Origin: Collibacillus ludicampi
GTDB taxonomy: Bacteria; Bacillota; Bacilli; Tumebacillales; BOQE01
DNA: 64,000 nt
NCBI RefSeq assembly: GCF_023705585.1
Contig: NZ_BOQE01000001.1
Coordinates: forward strand, 3,194,710-3,258,709
Reading direction: 5' to 3'
A program made the position numbers and the translations under genes. This document shows, in pieces, positions 16,098 to 24,587 of the stretch (its first letter is position 1; every line of letters starts with the position of its first letter). The notes beneath the pieces are model-generated. The model was not told the origin of the DNA, did no database searches, and saw only the letters and a program-made list of their open reading frames with translations.

Positions 16098-16758
16098 AAT
16101 TCGCCAGAACGTCCTTAAGAAAAACGATCTCCTTGCTCGGGAGTTACGAAAGCGGTTTCGTGAGACCGGTGTCTACGTCGTCAATTTGGTCTCAAGCCCG
16201 GGAGCGGGAAAAACGACGCTGCTTACAGAAATGTTGACTCGCCTTGGTGAACGGTATGGTGTGGCAGCGTTGGTCGGTGATTTAGCCACAGAAAACGATG
16301 CGGAACGTTTGCGTCAAAGCGGAGCGAAAGTACGTCAAATCACCACGGGTACAGTTTGTCACCTTGAGGCGGACATGATTGAAAGATCCTTAGAAGGATG
16401 GAACTTAGAAGATATCGATTTTCTCTTTATCGAAAACGTTGGCAATCTCGTATGTCCTGCGAGTTACGATTTAGGGGAAAATCAGCGCGTTGTTCTCTTT
16501 TCTGTGACGGAAGGCGAAGACAAGCCGGTGAAATATCCTACCATCGTGAACAGCGCCGATGTGGCGGTTATTACCAAGATTGACTTGGCCGAAGCGGTGG
16601 GATTTCAACGGGATCGTTTCAATGAAGCGTTGAACGAGGTAAGACCAGGTATCCCCATTCTTGAAGTTTCTGTCCGCACGGGAGAAGGGATCGACGAGTG
16701 GATATCCCGTTTGGAGGCTGCCAAAGAAGCGTTCGAAAAAACGGTCGGTTCCTCGTAA
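16063..16758 (+). CDS. hypB: Hydrogenase maturation GTPase HypB
   Basis: 231 residues from ATG 16063 (ATG 16072 is also possible). SIMIBI GTPase motifs: Walker A SSPGAGKTTLL, switch GDLATENDAERL, the zinc/Ni-site residues CHLEADMI, ENVGNLVCP and TKIDL. HypB uses GTP to insert nickel via HypA. It lacks the His-rich N-terminus found in nickel-storing HypB proteins, which fits the separate Ni permease encoded in the operon. Confidence 0.95.
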   Translation: MQQMTLNPRIVEIRQNVLKKNDLLARELRKRFRETGVYVVNLVSSPGAGKTTLLTEMLTRLGERYGVAALVGDLATENDAERLRQSGAKVRQITTGTVCHLEADMIERSLEGWNLEDIDFLFIENVGNLVCPASYDLGENQRVVLFSVTEGEDKPVKYPTIVNSADVAVITKIDLAEAVGFQRDRFNEALNEVRPGIPILEVSVRTGEGIDEWISRLEAAKEAFEKTVGSS

Positions 16759-16831
16759 TCGATCATCCAATCGATACAACAATTCGCATCACATTTGACT
16801 CATAGAACTCGTGTTTTTGGAGGTGGAGGAA

Positions 16832-17803
16832 GTGGCGAATGTCCTTTGGATGCACGGCGGTGCGTGCAATGGAAACACCCAATCGTTTTTAAATGCTGAA
16901 GAGCCGACAGTGATTGATTTAGTCACTGATTTCGGTATCAATATCCTCTATCATCATTCTTTGTCTATGGAATTCGGCGACCAAGTGCGCCGTTTGTTCG
17001 ATCAAATCCTAAATGACGAAATCCCGTTAGATATCTTTGTTGTTGAAGGGACGATCATTCAAGGGCCGAATGGAACGGGGCACTACGACATGCTCATGGA
17101 TCGCCCGAAAAAAGATTGGATATGGGAATTCGCCCAAAAAGCCCAGTTTGTTGTTGCTATCGGCGATTGCGCATGCTGGGGCGGGATACCGGCGACGAAA
17201 CCGAATCCGTCAGAATCGATAGGCCTCCAATATTTGAAGGAGGAACGTGGCGGATTTCTCGGATCCCATTTCCGTTCGAAAGCGGGATTGCCGGTGATCA
17301 ATATTCCCGGTTGCCCGGCACACCCCGACTGGGTTTCGCAGATTCTCGTCGCTGTTGCCACTGGTCGCGTGGAAGACGTCCAGTTAGACGATTTGCAACG
17401 GCCGCAAACGTTCTTTAAGTCATTTACCCATACCGGGTGCACGCGTAATCAATACTTTGAATGGAAGGAGCCAGTGGAAGAGTTCGGGCAGGGTACGCGG
17501 AAAGGTTGCTTGTTCTATGAACAAGGTTGCCGGGGTCCGATGACCCATTCGCCGTGCAACCGGATTCTCTGGAACCGTCAATCTTCGAAGACCCGGGCTG
17601 GAATGCCCTGCATCGGCTGTACGGAACCTGAGTTCCCCTTCTTCGATTTGGCGCCGGGTACGGTTTTCAAGACACAAAAGGTTCTTGGATCCATTCCTAA
17701 GGAAGTGCCGACAGGATACGACCCGTTAAGCTACTCCGTCAATGCGGCAATGGCCCGGGCGGTGGCACCAAAATTGGCGAAGGAAGATATGTTCGTTCCA
17801 TAA
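16832..17803 (+). CDS. hucS: Group 2a (Huc-type) [NiFe]-hydrogenase small subunit
   Basis: 323 residues from GTG 16832, which has GGAGG 8 nt upstream; the GTG at 16811 is within the ribosome-binding region. It begins at once with the proximal cluster segment WMHGGACNGNTQSF and has no Tat signal, so the enzyme faces the cytoplasm. Further Cys ligands: GDCACWGG, PGCPAHP, TGCTRNQ, GCRGP, CNRILW and PCIGCTEPEFP. The C-terminal signature KTRAGMPCIGCTEPEFP closely matches mycobacterial HucS. Huc enzymes oxidise H2 at very low levels and pass electrons to the respiratory chain. Confidence 0.93.
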   Translation: MANVLWMHGGACNGNTQSFLNAEEPTVIDLVTDFGINILYHHSLSMEFGDQVRRLFDQILNDEIPLDIFVVEGTIIQGPNGTGHYDMLMDRPKKDWIWEFAQKAQFVVAIGDCACWGGIPATKPNPSESIGLQYLKEERGGFLGSHFRSKAGLPVINIPGCPAHPDWVSQILVAVATGRVEDVQLDDLQRPQTFFKSFTHTGCTRNQYFEWKEPVEEFGQGTRKGCLFYEQGCRGPMTHSPCNRILWNRQSSKTRAGMPCIGCTEPEFPFFDLAPGTVFKTQKVLGSIPKEVPTGYDPLSYSVNAAMARAVAPKLAKEDMFVP

Positions 17804-17883
17804 ACAGATAAGAATCCAGGATGATAAACCCCTACATGTCTCTTTTACAGGGAAAATCATTTTAAAAGGTGGGGTGCGTGAGT

Positions 17884-19515
17884 ATGAAGAAGCAAGAAGT
17901 TATATCGAAAAGCAAAAAAAAGGAAATTAAAGTCCACTCGCTAGGGCGGGTGGAAGGTGACTTGGACGTCAAAGTGACGATCGAAGATGGAGTCGTTGTT
18001 GATGCTTGGACGGAAGCCACCATGTTCCGCGGTTTTGAGATGATTTTAAAAGGGAAAGATCCACAAGCAGGTCTGATTGTTACCCCTCGGATTTGCGGCA
18101 TTTGCGGCGGTAGCCATCTTACCAAGGCGGTCTATGCCTTAGACACAGCCTGGAACACGGAAGTACCGCCTAACGCTACTCTTATTCGCAACATCGGCCA
18201 GGCAGTGGAAACGCTTCAGTCCATTCCTCGTTGGTTTTATGCCTTATTCGCCATCGGTCTGACTCATCAAAACTACGCTTCCTCTAGATTGTACGATGAA
18301 GTGGTTCGCCGTTGGGCGCCATTTGAAGGCGAACATTATGAGATCGGCGTCACTGTTTCGGCCAAGCCAGTGGAAATTTACGCGATCTTCGGGGGGCAGT
18401 GGCCTCATTCCAGCTTCATGGTTCCCGGGGGTGTGGTAAGTGCGCCGACGTTGTCCGACGTTACTCGGTCCATTTCGATTTTGGAATATTTCCGTGAAAA
18501 TTGGTTGGAGAAAATCCTCCTCGGTTCGTCTATTGAACGATGGCTGGAAAACAAGACTTGGGAAGACGTCCTCGCGTGGCTCGATGAAAAACCTGAGCAT
18601 CGTAATTCCGCCCTTGGTTTATTCATTCGTTACAGCATGGAAATCGGCTTAGCCAAATACGGGGCAGGTCCGGGACGTTATTTGGCGGTAGGGAACTTTT
18701 TCCATTCACAAAAATATCGCTATCCGACCATTGAAGGACGTAACGCTGCGTTATTTGCTCGTTCCGGGGTATTTGACGGGGAGGAATATCACGATTTTGA
18801 TCAATCCCGCATACGGGAAGACCACACGCATTCTTTCTACCGTGGCAGTGGCTCCCTCCACCCCTTTGAAGGGGTAACCGATCCTATTGATCCGGTAGAG
18901 GGCCAAAAAGAAGGTAAGTATACGTTTGCCAAGGCGCCTCGGTATGATCTTCCGGGTGTCGGAGAGATTTCGTTAGAGGTTGGGCCGTTGGCTCGACAAG
19001 TGATAGCCGGTCGGCCGGGTGCGGAAGAGTGGCAAGATTACGATCCCCTCTTTTTAAATATCATCAAGGAAGTCGGTCCGAATGCTTTGGTGCGTGTACT
19101 GGCACGTTTGCACGAAGCTGCGAAGTACTATTTGCGCGTACGGGAATGGCTTAAGCAAATCGATCTAAATGAGAAATTTTATATTAAGCCAACAGAACTT
19201 CCTGAAGGGCGCGGTTTTGGAGCTACCGAAGCAGCACGTGGTGCGTTGGCCGACTGGATTGAAATCAAAGACGGGAAGATCGAAAACTATCAAGTAGTAA
19301 CTCCGACGGCGTGGAACATCAGCCCGCGGGATCGTTTCGGCAAGCGAGGTCCTATTGAGACGGCGATGATTGGCGTACCCATCAGAGATCCCGAAAATCC
19401 GGTCGAATTGGCTCACATTGCGCAAAGTTACGATTCGTGCCTCGTCTGCACCGTTCATGCTTACGACGCCAAGTCGCATAAAGAATTAGCCAAATACGAG
19501 GTTGTGAAGTTTTAA
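17884..19515 (+). CDS. hucL: Group 2a (Huc-type) [NiFe]-hydrogenase large subunit
   Basis: 543 residues from ATG 17884 (AAAAGGTGGGG upstream). Ni-Fe ligands: Cys71 and Cys74 in RICGICGGSH, and Cys519, Cys522 in DSCLVCTVH. After His525 an 18-residue tail is left that the endopeptidase must remove. GRVEGDLDVKVTI, GQWPHSSFMVPGGV and GFGATEAARGALADW match the Huc family. The two subunits form the H2-oxidising core. No sign of damage, and all catalytic residues are present. Confidence 0.95.
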   Translation: MKKQEVISKSKKKEIKVHSLGRVEGDLDVKVTIEDGVVVDAWTEATMFRGFEMILKGKDPQAGLIVTPRICGICGGSHLTKAVYALDTAWNTEVPPNATLIRNIGQAVETLQSIPRWFYALFAIGLTHQNYASSRLYDEVVRRWAPFEGEHYEIGVTVSAKPVEIYAIFGGQWPHSSFMVPGGVVSAPTLSDVTRSISILEYFRENWLEKILLGSSIERWLENKTWEDVLAWLDEKPEHRNSALGLFIRYSMEIGLAKYGAGPGRYLAVGNFFHSQKYRYPTIEGRNAALFARSGVFDGEEYHDFDQSRIREDHTHSFYRGSGSLHPFEGVTDPIDPVEGQKEGKYTFAKAPRYDLPGVGEISLEVGPLARQVIAGRPGAEEWQDYDPLFLNIIKEVGPNALVRVLARLHEAAKYYLRVREWLKQIDLNEKFYIKPTELPEGRGFGATEAARGALADWIEIKDGKIENYQVVTPTAWNISPRDRFGKRGPIETAMIGVPIRDPENPVELAHIAQSYDSCLVCTVHAYDAKSHKELAKYEVVKF

Positions 19516-19588
19516 GGGGCAGTGACGTGACTGCTCGCAAACGCGGGTCGTTATCATACCGGTTACGTTTGTAGAAGGAGGAATCGAT

Positions 19589-20056
19589 GTGACCGTCATT
19601 ATTGGATGCGGCAATTTACTCCGCAGCGACGACGGCGCGGGCCCCATGCTGATCCGCAAATTATGGGAACTTGGAGTTCCCCCAGGAGTGCGCTTGGCCG
19701 ATGGTGGAACCGCTGGCATGGATGTGGCCTTTCAAATCGGGGATGCAGAGGAACTCATCCTCGTTGACGTCTGTGAGACAGGAGCCGAACCGGGCACCAT
19801 TTATGAACTCCCTGGAGAAGAAGTGGAGACACCTCCACTAAAAGACGTAAACCTCCACGATTTTCGATGGGATAACGCCATCGCCTTGGGACGTTGGCTA
19901 CTTAAAAGTCGTTTTCCGAAGAAAGTGACGGTCTTCCTCATCGAAGCAGAAAACTTGTCGCACGGTTTTGGCTTGTCTTCCACGGTGGAAGCGGCAATTG
20001 AACGTTTGGCGAATGAGCTGCTCCAGCGATTGGGAGGAATAGTGAGTGAAACTTGA
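19589..20056 (+). CDS. Hydrogenase maturation endopeptidase (HyaD/HupD family)
   Basis: 155 residues, GTG start with GAAGGAGGAATC. Motifs IIGCGNLLRSDDGAGP (first metal acid Asp), LADGGTAGMDV (second acid), and a C-terminal LSHGFGLS with the His. It cleaves the C-terminal tail of HucL after the metal centre is in place. Its stop overlaps the next gene's GTG. Confidence 0.9.
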   Translation: MTVIIGCGNLLRSDDGAGPMLIRKLWELGVPPGVRLADGGTAGMDVAFQIGDAEELILVDVCETGAEPGTIYELPGEEVETPPLKDVNLHDFRWDNAIALGRWLLKSRFPKKVTVFLIEAENLSHGFGLSSTVEAAIERLANELLQRLGGIVSET

Positions 20057-20342
20057 ACTTACTTCAACAGGTTATCTCCATATATCTGCCGAAGAAGCGG
20101 CACGGTTCCCTACGGGAACCGTCATCGTTTTAGTACGCGGTGAAGAATTGTGGCTCATGCCGATGAGTCATTCAGGGGCAGGGGGATTATTGTTAAAAAT
20201 TCGTAATTCCCACGGTGACCGAAGTGTGTTTGTACAAGATCTTTTGCCGGAAGGTGTGCCACCAGGGTTTCGCGACGCAGTATGGGATGATAGGTTCGGA
20301 GCGATTCGCATTCCCCTATTGCGTTCAAGAACCACAGCGTAG
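20046..20342 (+). CDS. Small huc-operon protein, function unknown
   Basis: 98 residues with GTG start 9 nt after GGGAGG and overlapping the protease gene. Beta-rich (TGTVIVLVRGEELWLMPM, LLKIRNSHGDRSVFVQ). A gene of similar size follows the protease in mycobacterial huc operons. Probably an assembly factor; nothing in the sequence says which step. Confidence 0.65.
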   Translation: MKLELTSTGYLHISAEEAARFPTGTVIVLVRGEELWLMPMSHSGAGGLLLKIRNSHGDRSVFVQDLLPEGVPPGFRDAVWDDRFGAIRIPLLRSRTTA

Positions 20343-20350
20343 TTTTAATT

Positions 20351-21592
20351 ATGGTTTTGTTTTCAGAGAAAAAGGGGAAACGTGCTGCGGCCGCAACCGA
20401 TCGGTGTTTTTCCTGGAACGGCAGGTTTTTTCTATTACCGTCAGTTCCGGAAGGAGACAATATATTGCCGCTCCTCCTCCGCGGCTATCTTCCCGACATT
20501 TGGCCGGAGCGCTGGCGTTTTTTTGCTGCGGCAGTTGAGGGTAGAAGCGAGGATGACATTGTAGCGTTGTTACCGCAAGACCCAGAAGGCATTTATAACC
20601 GTTTTATTCTGGATCCGCAAGTCCACACGTATGCTTTGGCCAAAGAAGCGCTTGCAGGGGATGTCTCCCTTCTCTTAGACGCGGTGGCGTGGCGTCTCGG
20701 TTTATGCGAGACGCCCCCGCCGTTTGATAACACCGACGGGGAAGTACGGGCGTTTCTGTTAGCCACTCAGGCGTATGACGCATTAAACCAAAACGATTGG
20801 TCAACTGGGCTTGAGATCCTTTTGGAGGCGGCGGAAACAGTCAGGGATGTCTCTCCCGTTTTTTCGTCCCGACTCTATGCCGAATGGGCGGCGACAAAAC
20901 AGATGCTTGGCGATCACGGACAGGAAACGGTAGAGGGATATCGCAGCGCCCTTGCGCTATTAGAGGCATCTTCCTTTCAGGAAGCCCGGGCAGAGCTGTG
21001 GTTTCAATTGGGCACCGCGTACCAAGCCGATGCAGAGGGACGGAAGGGTCCCCTCTTGGAAGCGGTCAAGTGTTACCAAGAGGTGCTGAAAGTGTATCGA
21101 AGAGACACTCATCCAGAAGGATATGCCATGGTTCATATGAATTTGGCTTTGGCCTATCTAGCCATGCCGTCTTTCGATCGTGGCGCCCGTTTGCGTACTG
21201 CAGTGTCCATTCAATCACTGCGAGAGGCCTTGCGCATTTTCCAAAAGGACACACATCCGGAGCTTTGGGCGAGCGCAACAGTCAATCTCGCCAACGCGTT
21301 ACAGCATGTGCAAACGTCCCACCCGGAGGATAACCTTTGGGAAGCCGTGGCACTTTATGAAGACGTGCTTGCTGTACGGCGTCCTGAGGACGATCCCATG
21401 GGGTATGCCCGTGTCTTAGCCAATCAAGGAAATGCCTTGGCTCATTTGGGTGCGTTTTCCCGAGCGGTACCTCGGTTAGAAGAGGCTAGTCACCTTTTTC
21501 GCGCACAAGGGGAATACGATGCAGCAGAGGCTGTAGAGGACATATTAGCCGAAATTGCCCGCAAACGGAAGGAAACAACATCGAACGAGTAA
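20351..21592 (+). CDS. TPR-like protein of the huc operon
   Basis: Up to 413 residues. The start is uncertain: ATG 20351 has no Shine-Dalgarno, while TTG 20465 has AAGGAGA and would give 375 residues beginning MPLLLRGYLPDIWPERWRFF. The C-terminal half holds at least four tetratricopeptide-like helix pairs (AEGRKGPLLEAVKCYQEVLK, GYAMVHMNLALAYLAMP, ASATVNLANALQHVQ, YARVLANQGNALAHLGAF). TPRs dock partner proteins, so this is probably an assembly scaffold for Huc. Mycobacterial huc operons have a TPR gene at the same place. Confidence 0.75.
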   Translation: MVLFSEKKGKRAAAATDRCFSWNGRFFLLPSVPEGDNILPLLLRGYLPDIWPERWRFFAAAVEGRSEDDIVALLPQDPEGIYNRFILDPQVHTYALAKEALAGDVSLLLDAVAWRLGLCETPPPFDNTDGEVRAFLLATQAYDALNQNDWSTGLEILLEAAETVRDVSPVFSSRLYAEWAATKQMLGDHGQETVEGYRSALALLEASSFQEARAELWFQLGTAYQADAEGRKGPLLEAVKCYQEVLKVYRRDTHPEGYAMVHMNLALAYLAMPSFDRGARLRTAVSIQSLREALRIFQKDTHPELWASATVNLANALQHVQTSHPEDNLWEAVALYEDVLAVRRPEDDPMGYARVLANQGNALAHLGAFSRAVPRLEEASHLFRAQGEYDAAEAVEDILAEIARKRKETTSNE

Positions 21593-21645
21593 ATTTGAGG
21601 CGGGCAAGTACAAAAGGTGCAATCAATGGAGGGGAGGGGTGTATC

Positions 21646-22023
21646 TTGGATCTACATGAACAGCAATACGTCAACCTTTTGTTGGTCATGGCCGTCGAAC
21701 GCTTTAGTGAACGCATTATCCATCGCAACGAAGGGGCACAAAACGCGTTACATCGGCTCCGCGCGAATCCTCAAGGAGATGGTGTGTGGCTGAGTGAATT
21801 CGTGGACGCGTTTTTCCGCGATGCACTCCTTGATAATCCTGCTGGGTCGTGCTTGATTCTACAAGCGTTGGCCAACCAGCGCGTAAACGATCCTTCTCAC
21901 ATTCTTGAACGCGCCACCGTCGGGGAGGTGCTGCAAGAGATGGCCAAACAAACCTTCGCCACCTTGTTGCAGCAAAAAACCGAAGAAACACTCGAGCAAA
22001 CCTTGGCTTTTGGAGGTGAATGA
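21646..22023 (+). CDS. Helical huc-operon protein, function unknown
   Basis: 125 residues from TTG 21646 (GGAGGGGAGGGG 6 nt upstream). All-helical (LHEQQYVNLLLVMAVERFSE, VGEVLQEMAKQTFATLLQ). No known domain. It stands between the TPR gene and the NifU-Rieske gene and touches the latter's start. Confidence 0.6.
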   Translation: MDLHEQQYVNLLLVMAVERFSERIIHRNEGAQNALHRLRANPQGDGVWLSEFVDAFFRDALLDNPAGSCLILQALANQRVNDPSHILERATVGEVLQEMAKQTFATLLQQKTEETLEQTLAFGGE

Positions 22024-22025
22024 CG

Positions 22026-22874
22026 ATGAAAGTCCAGCAGGAGGACTTCCAAGCTTTGGCAGAACGTGTGGATCGGGTGTTGGACTCGATTAAAGAGCTA
22101 CCGGAGGATGGACGCATGAAGGCGATGGAGTTAAAAGAGGCCATCGAAGCGTTTCATGAATATGCCCTCAGAAAACTCGTCCGTACGTTTCGTGAAACGG
22201 ACGCAGGCAATGAGTTGTTGTACAAAGCTGTGGAAGACCCTGCCATATACGCCATGCTTTTCATGCACGGTATCATAAAACAAGACCTGTTTACCCGTGT
22301 TGCTGCGGTGCTCGAAGAAGTGCGCCCCTATATGCGTTCTCACGGTGGCGATGTGGAGTTGGTTAAAGTTGAAGGGGAGACTGTCTATGTCCGCCTTCAA
22401 GGTGCCTGCTCCGGTTGTTCCATGTCAGCTTTGACGTTGAAAGACGGGGTCGAGGAAGCGATCAAAGCGCGTATTCCGGAAATTCAATCTGTCGTCATGG
22501 CGGAAGAGGAGGTGGCATCCGGCTACTTGCCGTTACATGTTATCGATGATGCAGGTAACCTGGAACAAAGTGGCTGGTTGAAAGGTCCGTCTATCTCGGA
22601 AATGGAAGAAGGAAGACCGTTCCGCTTTGCCCGCGAGAAGTGCGACATCTTTTTGGTGCGCATCGATGGCAAGGTGATGGCATTTCGCAATCAGTGTCCC
22701 CATTTGGGCATGTCTCTCGACGGGGGACTTGTCGACGGATCTTCCATTATCTGTCCAGGGCACGGCTTCCGTTTCGATTTATCAACCGGGGAATGCATGA
22801 CAGCACCCTATGTGCAGTTGGAACAGTTTCCGGTACGTGTGGAGGACCAGCGGGTATGGGTACGGTTAAGTTGA
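22026..22874 (+). CDS. hucE: NifU-like plus Rieske iron-sulfur protein (HucE-like)
   Basis: 282 residues from ATG 22026 (GGAGG 9 nt upstream). Residues 1-85 are helical. Residues about 90-160 form a Nfu/NifU C-terminal domain with GACSGCSMS (CxxC). Residues about 175-282 form a Rieske [2Fe-2S] domain with CPHLGMSLDGG and CPGHGFRFD (CxH...CxxH). This fusion is the HucE type, thought to carry electrons from Huc toward the respiratory chain or to supply clusters; both are proposals from mycobacteria. Confidence 0.85.
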   Translation: MKVQQEDFQALAERVDRVLDSIKELPEDGRMKAMELKEAIEAFHEYALRKLVRTFRETDAGNELLYKAVEDPAIYAMLFMHGIIKQDLFTRVAAVLEEVRPYMRSHGGDVELVKVEGETVYVRLQGACSGCSMSALTLKDGVEEAIKARIPEIQSVVMAEEEVASGYLPLHVIDDAGNLEQSGWLKGPSISEMEEGRPFRFAREKCDIFLVRIDGKVMAFRNQCPHLGMSLDGGLVDGSSIICPGHGFRFDLSTGECMTAPYVQLEQFPVRVEDQRVWVRLS

Positions 22875-23968
22875 CCGCTCACCCCGAGCGTTGGTTGGGT
22901 GGACCAGCTCCCGGCGGCCTCGTACTCCCCTCGGCTCGGCCAGACCGGATCCATCTTTACGCCCCGAGGGGAGTGTATGTGGACGATGACGTCGTCGTGG
23001 TGGCTGATAGCGGCAACCATCGAGTGCTCATTTGGTACGGTTGGCCCGAGAACGATCACGCCCCGGCGGACGTCGTTTTAGGACAGGCCGATTTTGAAGC
23101 AGAGGGGCCCAAATTGTTTCACCTCCCAACCGGTGTGGCGGTGATCGAAGGACGGTTGTTTGTCGCGGACGCATGGCACCATCGTATTCTGATCTGGGAA
23201 GCGCTTCCGAAAAAAAACAACCAACCGCCCGATCATGTCTTGGGTCAGTCTGATCTGGAGAGCACTGCCCCTAATCGAAATGGGGAAGTCAGCCCGACGG
23301 GATTTTATTGGCCATACGGTTTTGCCTACGTCAATGGCTGGTTTTACGTTGCCGATACGGGCAACCGCAGGGTTCTGGGATGGAAGGGCATCCCTGAAGA
23401 CGGTCGCGTTCCCGATCTTATTCTCGGTCAACCTCATGGTTACATTAACGGTGAAAACCGAGGAAAGGGTGTGGGGATGGACACGTTTCGCTGGCCTCAC
23501 GCTCTCGCCGGCGATGGAAGGACGTTATATGTCGCCGATGCAGGAAATCATCGCGTCCTCGGCTATACGCCTCCTCCAGACGTGGACCGGCCAGCCGATT
23601 TGGTTCTCGGGCAAAAAGACTTCACGAAGTCGTTTGAACTTCCCCACGTCCCCCAGGGCCCCAGGCGATTCCGTTTTCCTTACGGCATCGCGTTATGCGG
23701 CGATCTTCTTGCGGTGGCCGATACGGCTAACAGTCGCATTCTTCTTTATACTGAGTTGCCGCGAAAAGGGGCGTATCACCCCGCCTCATACGTCATCGGC
23801 CAAACCGATTTCGATGGATCGGGAGAAAATCGTTGGGAGGCGGTTGCATGGGACACTTTATGTTGGCCTTATGGAATTTGGTGTCATAAGGATCGTTTGG
23901 CTATCGCCGATTCGGGGAACAACCGCGTCATCGTGTGGCACCTCGGATTGGAGAAGGTCTCGAATTGA
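22856..23968 (+). CDS. NHL-repeat beta-propeller protein of the huc operon
   Basis: 370 residues from ATG 22856 (GGAGG 10 nt upstream), overlapping hucE by 19 nt. About six NHL blades are visible, each with VADSGNHRVLIW-like text: DSGNHRVL, DAWHHRIL, DTGNRRVL, DAGNHRVL, DTANSRIL, DSGNNRVI. A linking strand ending VLGQ follows each. No signal peptide, so cytoplasmic. Probably a protein-binding platform in Huc assembly or attachment. Longer upstream starts lie within hucE in another frame and are rejected. Confidence 0.85.
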   Translation: MGTVKLTAHPERWLGGPAPGGLVLPSARPDRIHLYAPRGVYVDDDVVVVADSGNHRVLIWYGWPENDHAPADVVLGQADFEAEGPKLFHLPTGVAVIEGRLFVADAWHHRILIWEALPKKNNQPPDHVLGQSDLESTAPNRNGEVSPTGFYWPYGFAYVNGWFYVADTGNRRVLGWKGIPEDGRVPDLILGQPHGYINGENRGKGVGMDTFRWPHALAGDGRTLYVADAGNHRVLGYTPPPDVDRPADLVLGQKDFTKSFELPHVPQGPRRFRFPYGIALCGDLLAVADTANSRILLYTELPRKGAYHPASYVIGQTDFDGSGENRWEAVAWDTLCWPYGIWCHKDRLAIADSGNNRVIVWHLGLEKVSN

Positions 23969-24004
23969 ACAAATATTGAATACAAAATGAGGAGGAACAC
24001 GCCC

Positions 24005-24334
24005 ATGTGCTTAGCTATTCCAGGGCAAATTGTGGAACTTCTCGACGGTGATCATCATTACGCCATGGTCGATGTTTCCGGTGTGCGGCGGAAAATTAAC
24101 ATTGGCCTCCTGAAAAATGAAGGAACCAATCTTGGCGATTGGGTGCTCATCCACGTCGGATTTGCCATGAGCAAGATCAGCGAAGAACAAGCGGTCGAGC
24201 AACTGAGATTGCTCCGCATGTTAGGTGAATCGGACGAAGCCATGCAGGAGGTAATGGGTTATCAATTTGATGAAGAAAATCACGTGAAACTTTCAACGTG
24301 CAAGTCCTCAACTGAAAAAGGGAAAGAAGGATGA
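24005..24334 (+). CDS. hypC: Hydrogenase assembly chaperone HypC
   Basis: 109 residues from ATG 24005, GAGGAGGAAC upstream. It begins MCLAIPGQIVEL; Cys2 carries the Fe(CN)2CO unit with HypD and brings it to the large subunit. The family core runs to about residue 80, and a hydrophilic tail follows that is longer than usual. Confidence 0.92.
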   Translation: MCLAIPGQIVELLDGDHHYAMVDVSGVRRKINIGLLKNEGTNLGDWVLIHVGFAMSKISEEQAVEQLRLLRMLGESDEAMQEVMGYQFDEENHVKLSTCKSSTEKGKEG

Positions 24335-24338
24335 AGGG

Positions 24339-24587
24339 ATGACCAACGACGGCGGACTGGAACAGTTCGGGAGAAGGACATTGGCTGATGATGGTTGTTC
24401 GACATGTGGCGATGTGGCGGTTCCGGTAAAAGTCATCGCAGTCCACGGTGGAGAAGCAGTAGTGGAAGACCGTCTGGGCAAACGTGCGACCGTCGCCATC
24501 GACTTTGTTCCCGGCATCAAAGTAGGAGATATACTGCTTGTTCATATGGGCGTGGCTTTGGGGCGAGCATTGGAGGTGCGCTTATGA
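24339..24587 (+). CDS. Second HypC-like protein
   Basis: 82 residues, 4 nt after hypC. The core VPVKVIAVHGGEAVVED, RATVAIDFVPGIKVGD and LLVHMGVAL matches HypC. The N-terminal Met-Cys is replaced by a 20-residue extension ending in CSTCGD. It may be a client-specific chaperone or a HypC that binds metal differently. Its stop overlaps the hypD ATG. Confidence 0.75.
   Translation: MTNDGGLEQFGRRTLADDGCSTCGDVAVPVKVIAVHGGEAVVEDRLGKRATVAIDFVPGIKVGDILLVHMGVALGRALEVRL

Noticed and set aside
22640-22855. Longer N-terminus for the NHL protein
   Set aside because: Those codons overlap the Rieske domain of the previous gene in another frame; ATG 22856 has a good Shine-Dalgarno.
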